A stretch of DNA of 64,000 nt from UBA868 sp016776875. GTDB taxonomy: Bacteria > Pseudomonadota > Gammaproteobacteria > Arenicellales > UBA868. Position numbers and translations under genes: made by a program. Positions within the stretch are counted from its first letter, which is position 1, and each line of letters opens with the position of its first letter. The notes beneath the pieces were generated by a model. That model was not told where the DNA came from. It did no database searches and saw only the letters and a list, made by a program, of their open reading frames with translations. Location of the stretch: NCBI GenBank assembly GCA_051201585.1, contig CP179198.1, forward strand, positions 2,108,001-2,172,000, given 5' to 3'. Positions 56,757 through 64,000 of the stretch are shown here, piece by piece.

Positions 56757-57263
56757 ATGACCATCAAACACTTCAAGAAAGTTTGGGATCAAAAAAGAGA
56801 AATGCTTTCTTCAGATCCGGACAAATGCGCTGTGTCAGTAAAGGTTGACAGTCAACTGGTCGAAGGCTTTATGAGTCGCGTGCAGGCTCGTGACTTTGAA
56901 ATCGTCGTTGATCAAAACAAGGGCATGGGCGGAACCAATCAGGGACCTCGACCCAGTGAGTATGTTTTAGCGGCGCTTGCCGCCTGTCAGGAAGTGACCT
57001 ATCGACTCTACGCAGACGCGTTGGATATACCGCTCGAAGATGTCTCTGTCAGCATGACGGGTTACTCTGATGCTCGAGGTTTTTTTGGACTGGATGATTC
57101 AGTGCGAGCCGGTTTCTCGCATGTCACAGGAGAAATCAAAATTCAGTCCTCTGCCAGCGATAAGGAAATTGAGCGTCTACAACAGGCAGTCAACCAGCAT
57201 TGCCCTGTCCTGGATGATCTGCGAAATCCAGTATCGGTTAAGTTAGACCTGGTTCGTCAATAA
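56757..57263 (+). CDS. OsmC/Ohr-family protein
   Basis: 168 residues from the ATG at 56757, chosen because the fold begins there (MTIKHFKKVWDQ). Family features are the RPSEYVLAALAACQEVTYRLYADALDIPLEDV block, which has the first redox-active Cys in AACQE, and HCPVLDDLRNPVSV, which has the second in HCPVLD. OsmC/Ohr members reduce organic hydroperoxides in the cytoplasm. This one belongs to the general OsmC-like group, so the exact substrate is open. Confidence 0.87.
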   Translation: MTIKHFKKVWDQKREMLSSDPDKCAVSVKVDSQLVEGFMSRVQARDFEIVVDQNKGMGGTNQGPRPSEYVLAALAACQEVTYRLYADALDIPLEDVSVSMTGYSDARGFFGLDDSVRAGFSHVTGEIKIQSSASDKEIERLQQAVNQHCPVLDDLRNPVSVKLDLVRQ

Positions 57264-57476
57264 AACGTCAAAAGTAAACATCTAAAGAATCGATCAAGCT
57301 ATTGTTTCTCTGCTGTAGCAAGAACGCGCAAGCACGGCTGAGTGTCAGACTGGCAGGGATGGTGGAACAAAATCGTCGCAGAGCGATAAGATGCGAGGCT
57401 GATTTAAAAGAAAGTCGCAAATAATGTATGATCAACCGGCATTTTCAGTAATTTCTTGGGGTAAAGGCTTAATAAA

Positions 57477-58717
57477 ATGACAGGCAAATATATTGATATC
57501 CAAGCAGCAGATGGTTCGGGTCAATTCAGGGGATATTTAGCGACTCCTGAGGTGGGCTCGGGTCCGGGAATTCTGCTATTGCAGGAGATTTTTGGCATTA
57601 ACTGGCATATCCGCGATGTCGCGGACTATTACGCCGAAGAAGGGTACACAGTCCTCGCGCCTGATCTTTTTTGGCGCATGGAGCCTGATGTCGAGCTCGG
57701 CTATAGCGAAGAAGAGTTTCAGAAGGCCTTTGGGTTCTATCAGCAGTTTGACATCGCCAAGGCGATCGAAGACATGCAAGCCTCGGCCTCGGCACTACGA
57801 TCCCATGATGCATGCAAGGGGAAAATTGGCGCGGTGGGTTTCTGTCTTGGCGGAAAGCCAGCTACCTTGCGGCCGCCCATTGCAACTTAGACGCTGCCGT
57901 TAGCTATTACGGTGTCGGTATAGAGGCAGATCTTGACCTCAAGGATCAAATCACCTGCCCAATGGTGATGCACTTTGCAGAGCTTGATCAATTCGTCCCT
58001 GCCGAAGCGCGTGAAGAGATTACTAACGCTTTTTCGGGGCGTGCTGATATTGAAACCTATACCTACCCAGGCACCGATCATGCCTTTAATACTCCCGGTC
58101 GGGACTCGTACCACAAACCTTCCGCGATGATGGCGCATTCGAGATCGATGGCGTGTTTTCGTCGTGCGCTCGGCCCTCATTTCAACCTCAGCGAGCTTTG
58201 GGATGCTCATTGCTACCACGAGTTTGCGACGCGGGATGTGGACGCAACTATGGCAACAATGGTCTCAACTCCCTACGTTAATCATATCCCCACACTGACC
58301 GGCGGCGTGGGCCACGATCAACTGAAACGATTTTATAAATATCATTTTGTGAATAACAATCCCGAAGACACGACTCTGATACCCGTCTCGCGGACCGTAG
58401 GCGCTGACCGGATTGTCGATGAGATGATCTTCTGCTTCACGCATACCAGCGAGATAGACTGGATGCTGCCCGGTATCGAGCCCACCGGACGTTATGTTGA
58501 AATACCACTCGTCGCAATTGTCTGCTTCCGTGGCGACAAACTTTATAACGAGCATATCTATTGGGATCAGGCTTCTGTCCTTGTGCAGATCGGCAAACTC
58601 GATCCCGCAGGATTGCCGGTTGCCGGCGGTGAGAGCGCCAAAAAACTGCAAGATGAATCCTTGCCCTCAAATCAGCTTATGGGCACATGGTCATCAAGCG
58701 AAAGTAAACCCATCTAG
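57477..58717 (+). CDS. Dienelactone hydrolase fused to a SnoaL/NTF2-like domain (one frameshift)
   Basis: N-terminal alpha/beta-hydrolase (1-230): GPGILLLQEIFGINWHIRDVADYYAEEGYTVLAPDLFWR. The nucleophile Cys lies in VGFCLGGK, Asp in HFAELDQFVP and His in TDHAFNTPGR. A SnoaL-like domain follows (from about 270): HDQLKRFYKYHFVNN, GADRIVDEMIFCFTHTSEIDWMLPGIEPTGRYVEIPLVAIVCFRGDKLYNEHIYWDQASVLVQIG. A missing A in the AAA run at 57854-57856 joins the frames (413 residues). The fusion occurs in other proteobacteria; the substrate is unknown. Confidence 0.85.
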
Positions 58718-58820
58718 CGCAGTTGGCATCCCGAATTCACGACTATTTTTAATAACTTAACAAACCGTTTTTTAAAGAAGCGCTCCCAGAAGCGCGAATC
58801 ATCAAAGGAGAAGAACTAAC

Positions 58821-60365
58821 ATGGCCATGAATAGACGATCGTTCCTGCAACTCGCGGGAACCGCCTCACTGACTGGGGCAATACCAATGGCGTTAAAACC
58901 CAGCAGTGTTCGGGCGGCCGGTGACACGCTAACCATCGCTTATAACGTCTCTTTACCCAGTTGGGATCCAACCACGGGATTATCGTCAGTGAATCCCGGA
59001 CTGCAAAGTATCTGGAAATCAGTATTCGATCAATATATCGATCAAGATCCCGATCTCACATTCAAACCAGGCGTGCTGTCTGAGTGGGGCTGGAATTCCG
59101 ACAAGACTCGTGTCCACATGAAAGTTCGTGATGGCGCAACCTGGCAGGACGGGAAGCCAATCACTGGTGAAGATATCGTCTGGAACCTGAATCGCGCGGC
59201 AAATCCCGAGAGTGGAAATCCAGTCGGTGGTCTAATCTGGGGATCAGTCGGAAACCTCAAAGCCAACGGCAATGAAGTGACCGGCGACGTTAATGCCTAT
59301 GTTGCTGATTTCTTTAAATGGATGGCATTTCTGACGGGCTACATCATTCCGCCCCATTACTATGAAAAGGTCGGTCCGGAGGGTTTTGAAAAAGCGCCTA
59401 TGGGCTCTGGACCCTACCGTGTGGTTGAATTTGTGCGCGGTTCATTCGTCCGAATGGAGGCCTATGATGGTTACTGGGGCGGCAAACCCGCTTTTCGCAA
59501 TGTGATCTTCAAGTTCGTTACCGACGCAACCAGTCGGGTCGCTGAAGTTGAAAGTGGCGCTTCGGATATCACGCTTGCTATCCCCTTCGAAGAATATGAT
59601 CGTCTCAAGGAAAAATCCGGCCTGACCGGCGTCGCGACGCCCGTCTCTGATATTGCAATGATATTTTTCAATGACACAGGCCCAATGGAAGACCCCAATG
59701 TACGAAAAGCTGCTGTACATGCAGTCAATAAAGAGGCAATTGTTGATCGACTGCTGCGTGGCTATGGTGTGCCGTTGCATACACTTCAGGCACCCGAATA
59801 CGCAGCTTTTGATCCGACAACCACGGTTGAATACAACCCTGATCTGGCACGCTCACTGTTAGCGGCTTCGGGCTACTCTACCGATAATCCGGTTAAATTT
59901 ACGATTCAGACCACTCGGGGTTACTTGCCCAAAGACTACGAAGTAATCCAGGCGGTCGTTGGCATGTGGCGAAAAGTGGGTATCGAAGCTGAAATTGAAG
60001 TCTACGAAGTGGCCAAACATTATGAACTCCGCGCGACAGATACTCTCGCGCCTGCGGCTTTCTACAACTGGGGTGATTCCATTGGAGATCCGAATGACTC
60101 GACAGGATTTGCCATGTTTGGTCCAAGTCCACATTCGACCTGGGACACAGACGATCTCGATGCCATGATTGGACCGCTTTGGGGAGAAAAAGACGAAGCC
60201 AAACGGATCGCGGGCTGGAAGGGGGTCGATAAGTACATCGCTGAGAATGCTTATGTGCTCCCCCTTTATCAGCAGGTCCAGCCGGTGATCTATCGCTCGG
60301 ATCTGGATTTCACCCCACACGTCGCGAACTACGTACTACCGTTTACGACAAAACCAAAAAGCTGA
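58821..60365 (+). CDS. Peptide/nickel-type ABC binding protein (Tat exported)
   Basis: 514 residues. A twin-arginine signal, NRRSFLQLAGTASLTGAIPMAL, ends near SSVRAAG. The family 5 solute-binding fold follows: WDPTTGLSSVNPGLQSIWKSVFDQYI, LSEWGWNSDKTRVHMKVRDGATWQDGKPITGEDIVWNLNRA, and PYRVVEFVRGSFVRMEAYDGYWGGKP. First gene of a five-gene transporter operon. Dipeptides, opines or glycosides are all possible substrates. Confidence 0.9.
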   Translation: MAMNRRSFLQLAGTASLTGAIPMALKPSSVRAAGDTLTIAYNVSLPSWDPTTGLSSVNPGLQSIWKSVFDQYIDQDPDLTFKPGVLSEWGWNSDKTRVHMKVRDGATWQDGKPITGEDIVWNLNRAANPESGNPVGGLIWGSVGNLKANGNEVTGDVNAYVADFFKWMAFLTGYIIPPHYYEKVGPEGFEKAPMGSGPYRVVEFVRGSFVRMEAYDGYWGGKPAFRNVIFKFVTDATSRVAEVESGASDITLAIPFEEYDRLKEKSGLTGVATPVSDIAMIFFNDTGPMEDPNVRKAAVHAVNKEAIVDRLLRGYGVPLHTLQAPEYAAFDPTTTVEYNPDLARSLLAASGYSTDNPVKFTIQTTRGYLPKDYEVIQAVVGMWRKVGIEAEIEVYEVAKHYELRATDTLAPAAFYNWGDSIGDPNDSTGFAMFGPSPHSTWDTDDLDAMIGPLWGEKDEAKRIAGWKGVDKYIAENAYVLPLYQQVQPVIYRSDLDFTPHVANYVLPFTTKPKS

Positions 60366-60458
60366 TTCGCAATTTGGGTTCTGGGCCCCGGAGGCAGTTA
60401 AAGCCTTCGGTGCTCAGGACTTTTTGCGTTTTACAGGCGTAAGTACTGCCCTGCCCCA

Positions 60459-61466
60459 ATGAGTCATTCCTATTTTTTCAATCGACTGTTATTGGCTATA
60501 CCAACGCTAGCAGGTGCCGTTACGATAACTTTTATCCTGCTCAGAGTAGTGCCGGGAGATCCCATCGCGATGATGACCGGCCCAGGTGCCACCGAAGCCG
60601 ATATCGCACAACTACGTGCACATTACGGGCTGGACCACTCAATCGCGCATCAGTTCGTTCTTTACCTTGGCCAGGTGATAACCGGTGACCTCGGTACGTC
60701 CATTAGTCTACGTCAGGATGTTGGTGAGCTGATTATTGGAAGACTGCCCGTCACAGTGGAACTAGTCCTGATCGCGATGCTCATTGCGGCCAGTCTAGCC
60801 CTCGTACTTGCATTAACAGGCACATTCTGGCGTGACCGCTGGCCGGAAAGACTGGTCGACGGCTTTATTGGGATCGTCGTCGCGATTCCAGACTTCCTCT
60901 GGGCGTTATCACTGATCTTGATTCTGGGGGTCGCCATCCCCGTCATGCCGATTTTCGGGCGTATGGACCTCACCGTCTCCTTTGATAGTTGGACTAACTT
61001 CTATCTGACCGAAAGTCTGCTGCGCGGCGAATTTGAAGTGACGCGATCGGTTTTGCATCACATGGTACTTCCCGCTGTTTCATTAGCACTGCCATTGATG
61101 GCAATAACGACACGCGTTCTGAAGTCTTGTCTTAACGCGGAAATGAATCGCGAATATGTGACGCTCGCCCGCACTCGAGGTTTTAGCCGCCTCAAGGTGA
61201 TCCATAGCCAGGCGCTTCGTAATGCGCTGGTCCCTGCCACCACTTTGAGCGGCGTTCAGTTCACCTTTCTAATTGGCGGCACGGTCCTGGTCGAACGAAT
61301 TTTTGGTTATCCCGGTATTGGGAATATGGCCATCGATGCCGTGATCAATCGAGACCTGCCCTTAATTCAAGGTCTTGTACTCACCTTTGCTACCCTGTTT
61401 ATTCTGGTCAATCTCTTGATTGATCTGTTTGTCACTTTCCTCGACCCAAGGCTACGTCATGCCTGA
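60459..61466 (+). CDS. DppB-type ABC permease
   Basis: 335 residues. LLLAIPTLAGAVTITFILLRVVPGDPIAMMTGPGA, then LRAHYGLDHSIAHQFVLYLGQVITGDLGTSI, is the DppB N-terminal hallmark. The EAA loop reads EYVTLARTRGFSRLKVIHSQALRNALVPATTL. It lies 93 bases after the binding protein. Confidence 0.93.
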   Translation: MSHSYFFNRLLLAIPTLAGAVTITFILLRVVPGDPIAMMTGPGATEADIAQLRAHYGLDHSIAHQFVLYLGQVITGDLGTSISLRQDVGELIIGRLPVTVELVLIAMLIAASLALVLALTGTFWRDRWPERLVDGFIGIVVAIPDFLWALSLILILGVAIPVMPIFGRMDLTVSFDSWTNFYLTESLLRGEFEVTRSVLHHMVLPAVSLALPLMAITTRVLKSCLNAEMNREYVTLARTRGFSRLKVIHSQALRNALVPATTLSGVQFTFLIGGTVLVERIFGYPGIGNMAIDAVINRDLPLIQGLVLTFATLFILVNLLIDLFVTFLDPRLRHA

Positions 61467-62325
61467 CGGAAGGCCTGAGCTGCCATTAATACACCGCATC
61501 TTGCGGGAACCGCGCGTCCTGTTTGGACTATGCATTTTGGCTCTGATGTGCCTGGCCGCAATTCTCGCGCCATGGTTGAGCCCTCACAACCCCCTGGAAC
61601 AGGACCTGCTTTTTTCGTTTCTTCCGCCTTCATGGGAAGAAAACGGTGATCCCATATTTTTTCTGGGGACAGACAACCTCGGGCGTGATATCGCATCACG
61701 AATTATTTATGGCACGCGAACCGCATTGATCGTGGCAATCGTTGCTGCCACGCTAGCTGCGCTTCTCGGCACCATACTGGGCATGATCGCGGGTTTTTAC
61801 GGTGGCAAAATCGATATGCTGATATCTTGTGCTGTTGATATCTGGATGTCTTTCCCCGCTGTATTGTTATCGATCGTTCTGGTGGCGGTCATCGGTGCCG
61901 GATTACACGCCGTTATTATTGCCATCGTTATTATCGACTGGACACGGTTCTGTCGCGTCATGAGAGCTGAAACAATGGTGCAAAAGGAGCGTGATTACGT
62001 CTCATCAGCGACTACGATCGGCTTAAGCCGCTTTCGGATTCTTTTTCAGGAAGTGTTACCCAATCTTCTTCCCCTTCTGATTGTGCTGCTCACCCTCGAA
62101 ATGGGAATCGCGATTGTGGTCGAAACCATCCTGAGCTTTGTTGGACTCAGCGTGGCTTCTGATACCCCGACATGGGGAAATCTTATTCAAGAGGGCCGAC
62201 AGTACATTCATCAAGCCCCATGGCTCCTCGGACTGCCAGTTGCCTGTGTGGTGTTGTCAGTACTCGGTCTGAATGCACTCGGTGACGGCATCAAGGAAGT
62301 GATTGATCCGGAGTCTCGCCAATGA
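61459..62325 (+). CDS. DppC-type ABC permease
   Basis: 288 residues from the ATG at 61459, which overlaps the dppB-like stop by 8 bases. This start fits the family (short cytoplasmic leader, then VLFGLCILALMCLAAILAPWLSPHNP). FFLGTDNLGRDIASRIIYGTRTALIVA and the EAA loop RDYVSSATTIGLSRFRILFQEVLPNLLPLLIV are characteristic. Starting at 61420 instead would add residues unlike the family. Confidence 0.93.
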   Translation: MPDGRPELPLIHRILREPRVLFGLCILALMCLAAILAPWLSPHNPLEQDLLFSFLPPSWEENGDPIFFLGTDNLGRDIASRIIYGTRTALIVAIVAATLAALLGTILGMIAGFYGGKIDMLISCAVDIWMSFPAVLLSIVLVAVIGAGLHAVIIAIVIIDWTRFCRVMRAETMVQKERDYVSSATTIGLSRFRILFQEVLPNLLPLLIVLLTLEMGIAIVVETILSFVGLSVASDTPTWGNLIQEGRQYIHQAPWLLGLPVACVVLSVLGLNALGDGIKEVIDPESRQ

Positions 62326-63200
62326 CGCATGCGCTGAGTGTTAGCGATCTCCATCTCGGGATACGCAACGGTAACATCCTGACGCCGATTCTCCGTGGCA
62401 TTAATCTGGATCTTTCTGAGGGTGAAATTCATGGCCTGGTGGGTGAGTCGGGCGCCGGCAAAACCATGCTGGGTCGCGTGATCCTGGATATTCTGCCTCC
62501 AGCGGCAGTTATTACATCTGGCCAAGTTAAATATCCGGCGGGGACCTCAACACATTCGGCGCGAAACAATCGCGGCAATCAAAATCGCGGGCGGATCAGC
62601 CTGATCCCCCAGGATCCCATGACCTCGCTCAACCCCGTGAAAAGAATTGGCAAGCAAATGAGTGAAATCCTGAAACTGGCACACCCCGACTCCTCCCATC
62701 AGACTTACAAACGTGCTGAGCAACTCCTACGCGAAGTGAAGATCAAAAAACCTGAACAGGTGCTTCAGCAATATCCTCATCAACTCTCAGGCGGTATGCG
62801 TCAACGTGTCCTGATTGCGATGGCCTTTAGTACCGAACCTAAATTGATTGTTGCCGACGAACCCACTACCGCTCTGGATGTGTCAGTGCAGCGTCAAGTG
62901 CTACAACTCATTCGTGACTTACAGAAGAATCGAGGTACGACCATTCTTTTTGTGACCCACGATCTTGGTGTCGTGGCAAAAATATGCGATCGTGTCAGTC
63001 TGATGCACAGCGGGATGATCCTGGAACAAGGTGACGTTGCCGATGTGTTTCGCACACCCTCTCACCGTTATACCCAATCCCTGCTGGAAGCCATTCCAAG
63101 ATATGACCGCCCACGTGAAAAGTTAACCCCGGTTGCAGAAGATCTCCAAACCGAGTTAATTCAAACAGCTCGTGAATATGATCAGCACCGACAGACCTGA
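62322..63200 (+). CDS. DppD-type ABC ATPase
   Basis: 292 residues. Walker A GLVGESGAGKTMLGR, signature QLSGGMRQRVLIAMAFSTEPKLIVADEPTTALDVSVQRQVL, then TILFVTHDLGVVAKICDRVSLMHSGMILEQG. The C-terminal oligopeptide-ABC extension is rather short and lacks an obvious Cys cluster. It overlaps the dppC-like gene by 4 bases. Confidence 0.92.
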   Translation: MTHALSVSDLHLGIRNGNILTPILRGINLDLSEGEIHGLVGESGAGKTMLGRVILDILPPAAVITSGQVKYPAGTSTHSARNNRGNQNRGRISLIPQDPMTSLNPVKRIGKQMSEILKLAHPDSSHQTYKRAEQLLREVKIKKPEQVLQQYPHQLSGGMRQRVLIAMAFSTEPKLIVADEPTTALDVSVQRQVLQLIRDLQKNRGTTILFVTHDLGVVAKICDRVSLMHSGMILEQGDVADVFRTPSHRYTQSLLEAIPRYDRPREKLTPVAEDLQTELIQTAREYDQHRQT

Positions 63201-64000
63201 GGTGATCTCTGCAAGACGACTCAGCGTCGCTTTGCCAAATCTGGCAGCCAGACGGCGTTTTCAGCCAACACCGATGATCCCCATTATTCGGGAGATCGAT
63301 CTTCAGGCAAATAAAGGCCAATGTCTTGGAATCGTGGGGGAATCTGGATCCGGGAAGACGACCTTAGGGCGAACGCTGATTCGACTCATAAAACCAACTT
63401 CCGGCACCATTCTGTTTAATGGGCAAGACATCACATCGCTGGATGAAGCAGAACTGCGTCCCATCCGTGACCGAATGCAAATGATTTTTCAGGAGCCGCG
63501 CGCAGCGCTTAATCCCCGCCGGCGGATAGATGATGCCATCTCACAGCCACTACAGGCTTATAACAAAGTCACAGGCGTCTCAGAGGCCCGGGAACAAGCC
63601 GCAGACTTACTCCGGCAGGTGGGACTTGATCCATCGCTGGGCAAGCGATACCCGCGCGAACTCAGCGGCGGACAACTGCAACGCGTCTGTATCGCCCGTG
63701 CCATCTCTATTCGCCCTGCTTTGATTGTTGCGGATGAGATCGTCTCGGGCCTTGATATGTCCAGTCAGGCTCAAGTCCTAAATCTATTGGACGACTTAAG
63801 AACACAGTTGGGATTGTGTCTGATTTTTATCAGCCATGATCTTTCAGTGGTGCGCAGCATCTGTGACGACGTCGTCGTCATGCTTGATGGGCGACAGGTG
63901 GAGTCTGGGCCTGTCGCGCAGATGTTCACACAACCCAGACGACGGTACACTCAGTCCTTGATAGACGCGGTGCCCCTCCCTGAACCAGATGGGAACTGGC
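63178..64000 (+). CDS. DppF-type ABC ATPase (runs off right edge)
   Basis: The ATG at 63178 lies inside the 3' end of the previous gene (23-base overlap) and opens a continuous frame to the window end. Walker A is GIVGESGSGKTTLGR; the signature ELSGGQLQRVCIARAISIRPALIVADEIVSGLDMSSQAQVL and CLIFISHDLSVVRSICDDVVVM follow. About 274 residues are visible. It is the second ATPase of the operon. It has VADEIVSGLD where most members have ADEPTSALD, a minor Walker B variant. Confidence 0.88.
   Translation, partial: MISTDRPEVISARRLSVALPNLAARRRFQPTPMIPIIREIDLQANKGQCLGIVGESGSGKTTLGRTLIRLIKPTSGTILFNGQDITSLDEAELRPIRDRMQMIFQEPRAALNPRRRIDDAISQPLQAYNKVTGVSEAREQAADLLRQVGLDPSLGKRYPRELSGGQLQRVCIARAISIRPALIVADEIVSGLDMSSQAQVLNLLDDLRTQLGLCLIFISHDLSVVRSICDDVVVMLDGRQVESGPVAQMFTQPRRRYTQSLIDAVPLPEPDGNW

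Overview
The window looks like chromosomal sequence of a (probably marine) gammaproteobacterium. Supporting signs are the tolQRAB/ybgC, ruvCAB-yebC and aspS-nudB blocks in one run, the tsaD/plsY/folB/folK neighbourhood, and the rpsU-yqeY-dnaG-rpoD macromolecular-synthesis region. The species is not recognisable from sequence alone.

Layout. 1-11.2 kb: one minus-strand run of housekeeping genes (xth, ampG-like, fmdB-like, aspS, nudB, yebC, ruvC, ruvA, ruvB, ybgC, tolQ, tolR, tolA, tolB; tolB runs off the left edge). 11.3-26.4 kb: pyrE, cca, uppP/midA, folM-like, folK, folB, plsY, tsaD, then rpsU, yqeY, dnaG and rpoD, with cox15 inserted on the opposite strand between yqeY and dnaG. 26.5-35.4 kb: an SDR, a three-gene cyclic-di-GMP signalling operon headed by a haem-c-type sensor kinase, a methionine gamma-lyase and a methyltransferase. 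35.5-52.2 kb: an accessory region built around tRNA-Ile2(CAU). It has two identical full tRNA copies, one 49-bp tRNA 3' fragment halfway between them, and a 130-bp direct repeat of the potF 3' end plus terminator at its outer edges. It carries small secreted and lipoproteins, an M48 peptidase, a two-component system under a possible FNR-type site, a polysaccharide/lipid glycosyltransferase cassette, an AT-rich decayed gene, and a carbamoyltransferase-SxtJ-DUF5989-SGNH module. No integrase gene is visible. 52.3-64 kb: a polyamine-type ABC transporter, an OsmC protein, a dienelactone hydrolase-SnoaL fusion and a dipeptide-type ABC transporter running off the right edge.

The most important caution concerns reading frames. 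Many genes, including essential ones (dnaG twice, rpoD, plus ruvB, cox15 and potA), carry single-base frameshifts that a one-base correction repairs cleanly. All twelve outside the accessory region lie within about ten bases of an AGCT tetranucleotide, either present or recreated by the correction. This looks like a systematic sequencing artefact at a modified AGCT motif rather than real gene loss, and it points indirectly to an AGCT-specific DNA methyltransferase elsewhere in the genome. The breaks inside the accessory region (three indels, two in-frame TAG codons) do not follow this rule and may be genuine decay.

How the genes work together. The left half builds and maintains the envelope (Tol-Pal, UppP, PlsY, AmpG-like recycling), folate, tRNA and replication machinery. 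The signalling operon couples a periplasmic haem-type sensor to both c-di-GMP breakdown (HD-GYP) and synthesis (diguanylate cyclase). The accessory region appears to supply variable surface-glycan functions. The right end is nutrient uptake.
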